Origin: Clostridia bacterium
Lineage (GTDB): Bacteria > Bacillota > Clostridia > Oscillospirales > SIG627
Length of the DNA stretch: 64,000 nt
Reading direction: 5' to 3'
NCBI GenBank assembly: GCA_017517325.1
Contig: JAFWZW010000023.1
Location: 124,001-188,000, forward strand
Part shown: piece by piece, positions 23,535 to 31,508 of the stretch
Layout of the letters: each line of letters starts with the position of its first letter
Position numbering within the stretch: position 1 is the first letter of the stretch
Notes under the pieces: model-generated
Told to the model about the DNA's origin: nothing
Seen by the model: only the letters and a program-made list of their open reading frames with translations
Databases searched by the model: none
Position numbers and translations under genes: made by a program

Positions 23535-25696
23535 CAGAGCACCAGTACCTTGGCGCTGTCACCCACTACTTCGGGGAGATTGGCGTCAGAGGTGGCAATG
23601 AAAAACTGTGAGCAGGTGTTTTCCAGTACCCCATAAAGCTCTCTTGCCGCATCGGGGGAGAGCATGGCGAAGGAATCGTCAAAGATCATGGGAAGCTCCG
23701 TTTTGCCAAGGAGCTCAGCCAGACTGAGGCGGAATGCCAGAAGCCCCATTTCCGATACTACGCCGCCGCCCGCGTTGATCAGGGGCAATACGGATTCCCC
23801 GTCAAGGAAGCAAAGCTCGAAGTTATCGTCAAAAAAGAAGGATTCTCCCTCGGAAAGAACGAAGGATATCTTGTGATTAACGGATTCCGTCAGCTTTTCC
23901 TTCAGGGATTCCTCAAAGCGATCCTTCTGACCCTTTACCACGGTGTAATTCAGTTCGGCGGCCTGATAATCCAAGGTCTCTTTTTCCATTTTGGAGCCGA
24001 TCTCGGCCAAGGCTCGCTCCAGCTCTTCCGTGGATTTTGCCAAATGCTTTTCCGCTTCCTGACGCCTGCTTGTAAGAAGGCTCTTTTTCTTGTAAAGGGC
24101 CTCGTTTTGTGCAGAAAGGAAGGAGAGCTCGTTTTGCAGGGCCGCAAAGGCGGGGCTTACTGCAAGGCTGTCCCGCTCTACGTCACGGGAAAGGAGCTTG
24201 CGATATTCTTCCTCCTCCCGTTCCATTTTGTGCTTTAGATCGTAAAGGGCGTCGTTGGCTTCAATGATCTGGTCGCAAACGGCAAGAAGGTCGCTCTCTT
24301 CCTCGCCTCGTCCAAAAGCGGTGACTTTTTTGGAGATGGCGGCCGTAATGGCGTCTTTTTTCTTCTCCTGCTCGGTGCAGGCCTTGCGGCAATGGGTCAC
24401 CTTGTCCAGATATACGCCCGTGGTGGTTTCGTGAGCGCAGAGGGTCTCGTAAAATGCGTAAAAGTCCTTTAGCGAAGCCTTCTCGTTTTCCGCAAGGATC
24501 CTTCGGATCTTGCCGGTGAAAACAAGGGCAACGCATTCCAGCGCGATCCCGCACAAAAGCACGGAGCATGCCGCCGCCAGACTGACTGCAAAGTCGTAAT
24601 CCAAAAAGTCCAGAAGGAAGTACAGACTGATGCTGATCCCCATCAGCACAATTCCCAGGATCCGCAGGACCAAGCGCCAAAGGCGATTTTTCTCAATTTC
24701 CGTTTTTTCTTCCCGATAATGCTCCGGTGTATCCTGACCGGTAAAAAGATCGGTATGAAAATTCAAGTTTTCTTCCGCCTCTGCCAGCTGAGTTCTGGCT
24801 TGGGCCAGGGAGGTCTCCGCTATGCTCAAACGGTTATAATCCCTCTTCATATCCTCAAGCTCCTCTTCCGTGAGAAGCCCGATCTTCTGGGTGATTTCAA
24901 AAGTGAGGATGCGGCATTGCTTTTCCTTGGCCGCAAGGCTGTTTTTCAATTCCTGCGCGTCTTCTTTGTTGCGGCTTAGCTTCAGATCGTCTGCAAAGCC
25001 TGCCATATCAGCCTTGAGAAATACGCAGCGGCGGTCGTTTTCGTCTGCCTTTTCCGTAATTTCAGCCAAGGCATCGTTGCAGCTCTTCAGCTCTGCTTCC
25101 CAGCGGGGGCGTTCGCGGATCTCCGTTTCGATCCGATCCCGTTCGCGGCGAAGGAGATCAAGGCTTCCCGTTCCTTCCTCGTTGCGAAAGGCTTCCGCTT
25201 TGGCCCGCAGCTTTGCTTCATCCCCGTAAAGGCTACGCGTCTCCTTCTGCTTTGAGGCAAGCGCCTCAAGCAGCTCCTTGTGGGGCTTGAAAACAGGCTT
25301 TTCATAGCGTGCTTGTCTGAAATATGTGATCAGATCAAAGGAATCGCGATCCAGCCCGGTGAGAAACTCACCCGGCGTTTTGTCCGTTTCAACGGGAATC
25401 CCGTTTTCCGCGTTACAAAAAGAAAAGAGCTCCTTGCCGTCTACCACCCGTCTTTCCACAAAGTAGCGGCGCTCTTTGGTTAAAAACCAAATCTTACCCA
25501 ATGCATCCTCTGCGTGGTCTCTGGCAAGAGAAACGGAATCAGCACCGTAAAGAACGAATTGAATGAACTCACAAACGCTGGTCTTACCACTACGAAAGGA
25601 GCCGAAAAAGAGGTTGGCACCCTCTCCCGGCTCAATGGTCAGATTTCGTATTTTTTTAAATGCTTCGATCTCTATTTTTTCAATGAGAAGTTTCAT
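23534..25696 (-). CDS. Membrane-inserted SMC/Rad50-like ATPase (YhaN-like)
   Basis: 720 aa. Walker A GSFRSGKTS at about residues 32-40 and a C-terminal Walker B LPMIFDDSFAML; between them are long coiled coils. About residues 335-390 contain two hydrophobic helices inside the coiled coil, so the hinge end should be membrane-anchored. This arrangement is known in B. subtilis YhaN-type proteins, which usually pair with a YhaO-like nuclease; none is adjacent here. The downstream partner is recG, with a one-base overlap. Likely involved in DNA-end handling near the membrane; the exact role is unknown. Confidence 0.82.
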   Translation of the reverse strand: MKLLIEKIEIEAFKKIRNLTIEPGEGANLFFGSFRSGKTSVCEFIQFVLYGADSVSLARDHAEDALGKIWFLTKERRYFVERRVVDGKELFSFCNAENGIPVETDKTPGEFLTGLDRDSFDLITYFRQARYEKPVFKPHKELLEALASKQKETRSLYGDEAKLRAKAEAFRNEEGTGSLDLLRRERDRIETEIRERPRWEAELKSCNDALAEITEKADENDRRCVFLKADMAGFADDLKLSRNKEDAQELKNSLAAKEKQCRILTFEITQKIGLLTEEELEDMKRDYNRLSIAETSLAQARTQLAEAEENLNFHTDLFTGQDTPEHYREEKTEIEKNRLWRLVLRILGIVLMGISISLYFLLDFLDYDFAVSLAAACSVLLCGIALECVALVFTGKIRRILAENEKASLKDFYAFYETLCAHETTTGVYLDKVTHCRKACTEQEKKKDAITAAISKKVTAFGRGEEESDLLAVCDQIIEANDALYDLKHKMEREEEEYRKLLSRDVERDSLAVSPAFAALQNELSFLSAQNEALYKKKSLLTSRRQEAEKHLAKSTEELERALAEIGSKMEKETLDYQAAELNYTVVKGQKDRFEESLKEKLTESVNHKISFVLSEGESFFFDDNFELCFLDGESVLPLINAGGGVVSEMGLLAFRLSLAELLGKTELPMIFDDSFAMLSPDAARELYGVLENTCSQFFIATSDANLPEVVGDSAKVLVL

Positions 25697-25736
25697 ACGT
25701 TCCCAATCATTTCCTTAATTATTGTTACCTGATTTT

Positions 25737-25765
25737 ATTATATCGGAAACGGCGGCTTTCGTCAA
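25737..25765 (-). promoter_or_regulatory. Promoter of the YhaN-like/recG/mscS operon
   Basis: Minus strand TTGACG (25765-25760) and TATAAT (25742-25737), spacer 17. Confidence 0.8.
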
Positions 25766-25831
25766 TCGTTTTTATAAAAAAGAGAGTGCGGTTTTGTGGG
25801 GGCGATCAGGGCGAAAAGCAATACCGCCGAA

Positions 25832-25862
25832 AGGAAAAAGAGAGGCAATTAAATTGCCTCTC
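25832..25862 (-). terminator. Terminator overlapping a stop codon
   Basis: Minus strand GAGAGGCAAT and ATTGCCTCTC around TTA, followed by CTTTTTCC. The 5' arm contains the last codons of the deacetylase, and the stop TAA reads through the loop. Confidence 0.85.
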
Positions 25863-26547
25863 CCTCCAAAAGCTCTGAAACGGTGACGAATTCGTAGCCG
25901 TTTTCCATCAGATAGGGAATGATCTTTTTCAGTGCCGCAGGGGTGGGTAAGCGCTTGTCCTCAAGGTCGTGAAACAGAAGAATATCTCCTCCTTGGGTGC
26001 GCCCTTCCACCTTTGAAACGATGCTTTCGGTTTTGGGCATACTCCAGTCTCTGGTGTCAAGGGACCAAAGAATGCTTTTGTAGCCCATTTTTTCAACTGC
26101 CGCAATGGAATGATCGTCGTAATATCCACCGGGCGGTCGAAAGACTACGGGCTTTACCCCGGTGATCTCCACCAGAACGTTCTCCGTTTCCCGTATTTCC
26201 CGCTCCAATGCTTCGTCGGATATTTTGGAAATATAAGCGTGGGTGTAGGTGTGGTTTCCCAATTCGTGCCCCGCATCAAAAATGGAGCGGATCCGTTCGG
26301 GGTCGCGTCGTGCGTTTTCTCCGATAACGAAAAACGTAGCCTTGATGCCGTATTCCTCCAGAATGGAGAGAATCTCACGGGTGTTTTGCTTGCTGGGGCC
26401 GTCGTCGAAGGTCAGGGCGATCTTCTTTTCCTCCGTTTTGCTTTTTCGGTAAACGGAGGCCTCCGCCCGAAGCTGCACGGCGGAAAAAACAAGCGTAATT
26501 GCAAGGATCAAAAGGCTTGCCTTCCGAAAAAAACTTACCCTTCCCAT
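25849..26547 (-). CDS. Polysaccharide deacetylase (CE4, NodB fold)
   Basis: 232 aa with an N-terminal signal or anchor helix (ASLLILAITLVFSAVQL). NodB motifs in order: TFDDGP (catalytic Asp and metal Asp), HELGNHTYTH (two metal His), RPPGGYYDD, WSLDTRDW and LLFHD. All catalytic residues are present, so it should be active on extracellular N-acetyl-glucosamine polymers such as peptidoglycan. It overlaps the end of the PdaA-like gene by 13 bases and is translated from the same message. Confidence 0.93.
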   Translation of the reverse strand: MGRVSFFRKASLLILAITLVFSAVQLRAEASVYRKSKTEEKKIALTFDDGPSKQNTREILSILEEYGIKATFFVIGENARRDPERIRSIFDAGHELGNHTYTHAYISKISDEALEREIRETENVLVEITGVKPVVFRPPGGYYDDHSIAAVEKMGYKSILWSLDTRDWSMPKTESIVSKVEGRTQGGDILLFHDLEDKRLPTPAALKKIIPYLMENGYEFVTVSELLEGEAI

Positions 26548-27293
26548 AATTCATCCAACGTGCCGAAGCGGTACCCTTTCTCTTTCATCTGATCGATAAA
26601 ATCTCCCAGAATCTTTGCGTTCGTTTCAGAGGTGGGATGAAGCAGGATCACGGCACCGTCGTGCACTCTGGTGGTCAGCTTTTCCATAGCGTACGCCGGC
26701 GGCTTTTGATTGCTATTGTCCCAATCCGCCCAGGCAAGGCTCCAGAATACCGTCTTGTAGCCAAGCTTTTCCACTACGTCCAAGGCGCGTTCAGACCATA
26801 CTCCCTCGGGGGGACGGAAAAAGCGGTCCATTTCATACCCCGTTTTTTCATGGTAGAAGGCTTCAAGCCCGCGAATCTCCTTGGTAATGTCCTCTTCGGA
26901 CAGATTTGAGATGGCAGGGTGGCGGCTGGTGTGATTGCAAACCAGATTTCCGTTTTTCTTCATTTCAATGCAAAGCTCGGTGTTGGCATCCACAAAGTGT
27001 CGCAGAACAAAAAAGGCACCGCATACCTCTTTTTCTTTTAAAATATCCACGATCTTCTTTACGTTTCCGTTTTCGTAGCCTGCGTCAAAGGTAAGGTAAA
27101 GCACTTTTTCTTCTTTTCCGATGCCTTTGGCCGAAGGGCTTTTTAAATTCGGAAGCGTTGGCCTTTCGTTTTGGCTTTTGGATGAAAAATACCAGTTTTG
27201 TGCGCCGTCGGATCCTGCAAGGCAGGAAAGGGAAAGTAGCAGGATCCCAAAGATCAAGGCAAAAATATAGCCCGATCGAATTTTCGTTTTCAT
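26535..27293 (-). CDS. pdaA: PdaA-like muramic delta-lactam deacetylase
   Basis: 252 aa from ATG 27293; the ATG six bases earlier sits too close to GGAGG. It has a signal helix, then the PdaA-type NodB domain: WYFSSKSQNERP, LTFDAGYENG, CNHTSRHP, FRPPEG and FWSLAWADW. In place of TFDD it has TFDA, and PdaA proteins commonly have TFDN there. PdaA makes muramic delta-lactam in spore cortex. Together with spoIIR at 42.3 kb this supports sporulation ability or recent loss. Paralogue downstream. Confidence 0.85.
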   Translation of the reverse strand: MKTKIRSGYIFALIFGILLLSLSCLAGSDGAQNWYFSSKSQNERPTLPNLKSPSAKGIGKEEKVLYLTFDAGYENGNVKKIVDILKEKEVCGAFFVLRHFVDANTELCIEMKKNGNLVCNHTSRHPAISNLSEEDITKEIRGLEAFYHEKTGYEMDRFFRPPEGVWSERALDVVEKLGYKTVFWSLAWADWDNSNQKPPAYAMEKLTTRVHDGAVILLHPTSETNAKILGDFIDQMKEKGYRFGTLDELWEG

Positions 27294-27334
27294 TTTCATT
27301 CCTCCTTTCCGTAAATATTCTTTGTCTACGTGAA

Positions 27335-27375
27335 AAAAATATGACTGCCTATTTTTTTAGCAGTCACATTTTTTA
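27335..27375 (-). terminator. Terminator after the uracil-DNA glycosylase gene
   Basis: TGACTGC and GCAGTCA arms with AT-rich loop, flanked by A6 and T6; it overlaps the last codon of the gene. Confidence 0.75.
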
Positions 27376-27948
27376 TGCGTTTTTGTTTAATTCTTCCAAA
27401 ATCAATTTAAAATCCGTCAGGGCATCTTCTTTCTTGATGGGATCACGCAGCAGTGCAGAGGGGTGGAAGGTAGCCATGATCTTCATATTGCCCCGTTCGT
27501 ACCATTTTCCGTGGTCTTTGGTAATGCGGAAATCGGGGGAGATAATGCGCTGTGCGGCAATGCGCCCCAAGCAAACCAGGATCCGCGGCTGCAGGATCCC
27601 CACCTGCCGCCGCAGATAGGGCATACATGCCTCTTCCTCTTCAGGCAAGGGATCACGGTTTTTGGGCGGGCGGCATTTCAGAATGTTGGCAATATAATAA
27701 TCCTCTTCCTCAAGTCCTATAAAGGCAAGGTACTCGTCAAGAAGCTTTCCTGCGGCTCCTACGAAAGGGAGACCCTGCAGGTCCTCCTGCTCACCGGGGG
27801 CTTCTCCCACGAAAAGGAGCCTTGCGCCTGCGGAGCCCTTTCCGTAAACGGTATTGTTTCGGCTTTCGCAAAGCCCACAGCCGCGGCAGAGGGCTACCGC
27901 TTTCCGTTCTTCATTCAGCGCAACTGATTTTTCTTCCGTCGTCATCAT
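27373..27948 (-). CDS. Uracil-DNA glycosylase, family 4 (4Fe-4S)
   Basis: 191 aa. Removes uracil from DNA in base excision repair. The iron-sulfur ligands are visible as C21-x2-C24 and C92-x15-C108. The catalytic block GEAPGEQED is at 48-56, FVGAAGKLLD follows, and the leucine-loop region is FHPSALLRD. This set is diagnostic of family 4. It lies 15 bases after the MecA-like gene. Confidence 0.94.
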   Translation of the reverse strand: MMTTEEKSVALNEERKAVALCRGCGLCESRNNTVYGKGSAGARLLFVGEAPGEQEDLQGLPFVGAAGKLLDEYLAFIGLEEEDYYIANILKCRPPKNRDPLPEEEEACMPYLRRQVGILQPRILVCLGRIAAQRIISPDFRITKDHGKWYERGNMKIMATFHPSALLRDPIKKEDALTDFKLILEELNKNA

Positions 27949-27963
27949 ATTCCCTTCTATGTA

Positions 27964-28443
27964 TCAAAATGAAAGTCTGGTGCATCGTGCCCGCAAAAAC
28001 AGTGGAGAGGGAGGATGCTTCATTTTTTCGCCGTATTCCCAAAGGCGCGGCGGCACGCGGTGAGAGGGAACCAGGATCAAAAAACGCTTCCCACCCCTTA
28101 AGCCGTAACAGGCGGCGTCTCTCAGATCGCAGAAAAGAGCGCGCGCCGTTAAAAACGAATCAAATGAATCAAAGGTAAAGCATTCGGGCTCCTCGTCCTC
28201 CTCTAAACAGATGACGAACAGCTCACATCCGCCGTCCCGCTTGGGGTAGAGCTGAACGTAAAGCTTCTCTTCCTCTGCACAAAACCCGGTTTCCTCCTTT
28301 GCTTTGTCAAAGAGCGACAAAAGCACCCGTTTCCCTTGGGGCAGATCGTAATCAAAATCCTCTAAAGAAACTTGAAATTCCTTCAGATCCTGCGGGGTCA
28401 GCGAGATCCGGAGCGATCGATTTCCGTTTCGTACCAGTTTCAA
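27964..28443 (-). CDS. MecA-family adaptor-like protein (TTG start)
   Basis: 159 aa from TTG 28443, chosen because AAGGAG lies seven bases upstream and the N terminus then reads MKLVRNGNRSLRISLTPQDL, in line with MecA proteins. The N-terminal part fits the substrate-recruiting domain, followed by an acidic linker (CLEEDEEPEC) and a C-terminal domain of the size expected to bind ClpC. The tail (PSPLFLRARCTRLSF) is basic and unlike typical MecA. The family call is by pattern only; length is shorter than B. subtilis MecA. First gene of a two-gene unit with the uracil-DNA glycosylase. Confidence 0.62.
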   Translation of the reverse strand: MKLVRNGNRSLRISLTPQDLKEFQVSLEDFDYDLPQGKRVLLSLFDKAKEETGFCAEEEKLYVQLYPKRDGGCELFVICLEEDEEPECFTFDSFDSFLTARALFCDLRDAACYGLRGGKRFLILVPSHRVPPRLWEYGEKMKHPPSPLFLRARCTRLSF

Positions 28444-28480
28444 GCCCGTACTCCTTACTTGCTTTTTTTCTCTTACTAAC

Positions 28481-28508
28481 AGTATAAGCAAAAAAGAAAA
28501 AAATGCAA
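28481..28508 (-). promoter_or_regulatory. Promoter of the MecA-like/UDG unit
   Basis: Minus strand TTGCAT (28508-28503) and TATACT (28486-28481), spacer 16 and almost all T. Confidence 0.55.
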
Positions 28509-28587
28509 CCTTGTATTTTTGGAAAAAACGGAAAGCTTTTCTGCTTTTATTATGTTGGAATCATTTGGGATTTTTTGCCGTATCGTC

Positions 28588-28616
28588 TTGCAAAACGGGG
28601 GGTGCTATGGTATACT
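28588..28616 (+). promoter_or_regulatory. Promoter of the ABC exporter-DUF1854 operon
   Basis: TTGCAA at 28588-28593 and TATACT at 28611-28616, spacer 17. Confidence 0.75.
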
Positions 28617-28638
28617 GAACTCGGAGAGATAATAAAAG

Positions 28639-30942
28639 ATGAAACCGATGAGAAAAATTCCTGCGGAAGTAACGGAAGTCTTCCGTAAAAAAGGCGTTTT
28701 TACCGAAGATGCACCCATCTTCATCCGGACCGATATGGGAAGGGAAGAGTTTTATTGCGATGCTTATACCGTGCTTGTGCCGGAGGGGATCGCCACTCTT
28801 TTCTGCTCTTTCGATCTGAGAGGGAAGAGAGGTGCTTCTCTTTTTTCTCGGGAACGAACGGAAAAGGTCTTTCGTGAGATCGAATACGTTTTCGTTCCGC
28901 TGGAAGAGGTGGAAGAGATCAAGGTGGAGGAGCAGGTCTCCGTCCTCCGCACCGTCTTAAAGCGGAAAAGCGGAGAGGAAGAGATCCTCTTTTGGGCCGG
29001 TGCCGCCTGCCGAAGTGACGTTTACCGTTTTTCGGAAGGGCTCGCTTCCTACCTGAAGGAGGGCAAGGTGCCTGAGGAGCCCGTGGAGCAAAAAGATCTA
29101 TGCCCCCGTTGCCATATGCCTTATGCCGATCCCCGCCACCGCATTTGCAAAAAATGTATGGGGAAAAAGAGCTTGGTGAAAAAGCTCCTTCCCTTCTTTT
29201 TCCGCTATAAACTACAGATCGCGCTGGTGTTTCTGTCTGTTTTGCTTTCAGGCGCCGTCAGCGTCATCACACCGTATCTGAACAGTAAGGTGTTGTATGA
29301 CGAAGTGCTCACCCCCGGTTCATCCCTGTATGGGCAGATCCTGGTTCTGGTGCTTTCCGTAGCGAGCGCCGCGCTCCTTTCCGCCTTTATTAAAATGGTC
29401 AACACCATGGTGGGTGCAAAGGTATCCAGCTTTGTGGTGTACGACCTGAAGAAAACCATTTTTTCCTCCTTTGAACGACTTTCCTATTCCTTTTTTACAT
29501 CCCGTCATACGGGGCGGCTTATCACCCAGATCAATTCCGATGCAGAAACCCTCTACTGGTTTTTCTGTGACGGCGTTCCTTATTTTCTAACCAATATCCT
29601 GCAGATCGTCGGTGTCATCGCCGTGATGCTTTGGACGGCGCCTCTTTTAACTCTATTCGTTCTCCTGCCGGTTCCTTTCGTGTTCGGCGGGTATTGGGTC
29701 ACTCTGCGTCTGTTCCGCCGTCTCCACGCGGAAAATCATACCCACCGCTCCCGCTTTAATTCCGTTCTGTCCGACGTGCTTGGGGGAATGCGCATCGTAA
29801 AAGCCTTTTCCCGCGAGGAAGCGGAGGTTGCCCGCTTCGATGCCAAGAGCCGCGAGCTTGCAGGCTCCACCCTTCATATCAACTTGCGCAATCATACGGT
29901 GTTTCCTCTTTTGAATCTGGCCGTGCGCCTTTCCACCTATATGGTGTGGGGCTTTGGCGGGTATTTCGTTTTAAAGGAAAGCCTGACACCCGGAAGCGGT
30001 ATCAGCTACGGTGAATTGAATCTTTTCGTCAGTTATCTGACGATGCTCTATACCCCCCTGAATTTCTTTGCGGGCTTTTTCAACCATATGGCAAGCGGGC
30101 TTAACGCCCTCCAGCGCCTTTTTGAAATTATGGATACGGAGCCTGAGGTAAAGGAAAAAGATGATCCCGTTGAACTGGAGTGCGTTCGGGGTGACGTTGA
30201 ATTTTCCCACGTGAATTTCTCCTACGCTCCCGGTAAGCGCACCATTCATGACGTTTCTTTTTTCGTCCCCGCAGGGCAGACTCTTGGGATCGTGGGGCAT
30301 ACGGGCGCAGGAAAGAGCACCCTTGCTAACCTTCTTACCCGTCTTTACGACGTGGAAAGCGGCCGCATTACCATCGACGGAGTGGATATCCGCGACCTGA
30401 GCTTTCAGACCCTGCGCCGCCACGTTGCCATCGTTTCTCAGGAAACCTATCTCTTCCGTGGCACCATATTGGAAAACATTCGTTACGCCAACCCGGAAGC
30501 CACGCGGGAAGAGGTGATCCGTGCTTCCCGCGCCGCAGGCTGTCACGATTTTATTATGTCCTTCCCCGAGGGGTATGAGACTGTGGTGGGTTTTGATAAA
30601 AAGAGCCTTTCGGGCGGTGAAAAACAAAGGATCTCCATTGCCCGTGCTATTTTGAAGGATCCCGCCATTCTCATTTTAGACGAAGCCACCGCCGCGATGG
30701 ATACCAAAACGGAGCGGCACATTCAGTCTGCCTTGGAAAAGATCACCCAAAACCGCACCACCCTTACCATTGCCCATCGCCTTTCTACCCTGCGCGATGC
30801 GGATTTTCTCATTGTGATCCAAGGTGGGGAAGTGGTGGAAAACGGCACCCATCAGGCGCTTCTTGAAAAGGAAGACGGGGTGTATCACAAGCTTTACCGC
30901 CTGCAGATGGAAGCCATGCGCACCATCGGCATTGAAGAATAG
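28639..30942 (+). CDS. ABC exporter, fused permease-ATPase, with N-terminal zinc ribbon
   Basis: 767 aa. Residues 1-150 are a soluble domain of unknown type. A CPRC...CKKC zinc ribbon follows (about 155-173), then a six-helix exporter membrane domain and a C-terminal ATPase: Walker A GHTGAGKST near 553, signature LSGGEKQR near 657, Walker B ILILDEATAAMD, and H-loop IAHR. The extra N-terminal module is absent from ordinary multidrug half-transporters. Two such half-transporters flank a DUF1854 protein, the arrangement known as the cyanophycin-metabolism-associated ABC system. Substrate unknown; no cyanophycin gene is in the window. Confidence 0.88.
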   Translation: MKPMRKIPAEVTEVFRKKGVFTEDAPIFIRTDMGREEFYCDAYTVLVPEGIATLFCSFDLRGKRGASLFSRERTEKVFREIEYVFVPLEEVEEIKVEEQVSVLRTVLKRKSGEEEILFWAGAACRSDVYRFSEGLASYLKEGKVPEEPVEQKDLCPRCHMPYADPRHRICKKCMGKKSLVKKLLPFFFRYKLQIALVFLSVLLSGAVSVITPYLNSKVLYDEVLTPGSSLYGQILVLVLSVASAALLSAFIKMVNTMVGAKVSSFVVYDLKKTIFSSFERLSYSFFTSRHTGRLITQINSDAETLYWFFCDGVPYFLTNILQIVGVIAVMLWTAPLLTLFVLLPVPFVFGGYWVTLRLFRRLHAENHTHRSRFNSVLSDVLGGMRIVKAFSREEAEVARFDAKSRELAGSTLHINLRNHTVFPLLNLAVRLSTYMVWGFGGYFVLKESLTPGSGISYGELNLFVSYLTMLYTPLNFFAGFFNHMASGLNALQRLFEIMDTEPEVKEKDDPVELECVRGDVEFSHVNFSYAPGKRTIHDVSFFVPAGQTLGIVGHTGAGKSTLANLLTRLYDVESGRITIDGVDIRDLSFQTLRRHVAIVSQETYLFRGTILENIRYANPEATREEVIRASRAAGCHDFIMSFPEGYETVVGFDKKSLSGGEKQRISIARAILKDPAILILDEATAAMDTKTERHIQSALEKITQNRTTLTIAHRLSTLRDADFLIVIQGGEVVENGTHQALLEKEDGVYHKLYRLQMEAMRTIGIEE

Positions 30943-30962
30943 ACCTGCAAGGAGGTGTCCTT

Positions 30963-31475
30963 ATGATCGATAACGTTGGCTCAGCCACCGAGCTTTTCCG
31001 CCTGATGCCGGAGAATTGCCGTCTGTATTTGTCCGAAAAAGGGCTTTTGAGGGTCAGTATCCCCCAAAAGGAATATGAAGGGCGGGCGTTTCTTGCCTTG
31101 GCCTTTCCCTTTGAAACTAAAGTAGAATATATTGCCGTTCAGAACGAAGCCAAGGAAGAGCTGGGAATGATCGTCTCCCTTTCTGATTTTGATTCCGAAA
31201 CGGGCACTCTTGTGGAAGCGGAGCTAAAAAAGAAGTACTTTGCGCCCAAGATCCTGCGCATCACCAAGCTTCAGGAAAAATACGGCTCCACCTTCTGGGA
31301 TTGCGAAACCGATCACGGCCCCCTTTCCTTTACCGTGAAGGATACCCACCGCAGCTTTCTGCGGGCCGGGGAGGATCGGATCTTCGTGGTGGATCACAAT
31401 GGTTGCCGATATGAGATCGAGAGTATTTCAGGCCTTGATAAAAAGAGCCATTCCAAGATCGAATTGTATCTGTAA
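30963..31475 (+). CDS. DUF1854 family protein
   Basis: 170 aa, no signal or membrane segment. The C-terminal half (FVVDHNGCRYEIESISGLDKKSHSKIELYL) fits the DUF1854 pattern of a short beta-rich domain ending in a D-x-x-S-x-x-x-I-E motif. It lies between two zinc-ribbon ABC exporters, 20 bases after the first and 33 before the second, with AAGGAGGTG upstream. Presumably an accessory subunit or sensor of the transporter; the biochemical role is unknown for the family. Confidence 0.75.
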   Translation: MIDNVGSATELFRLMPENCRLYLSEKGLLRVSIPQKEYEGRAFLALAFPFETKVEYIAVQNEAKEELGMIVSLSDFDSETGTLVEAELKKKYFAPKILRITKLQEKYGSTFWDCETDHGPLSFTVKDTHRSFLRAGEDRIFVVDHNGCRYEIESISGLDKKSHSKIELYL

Positions 31476-31508
31476 CGAAAATAAAAAACGCAAGAAAGGA
31501 GAAGAAAG

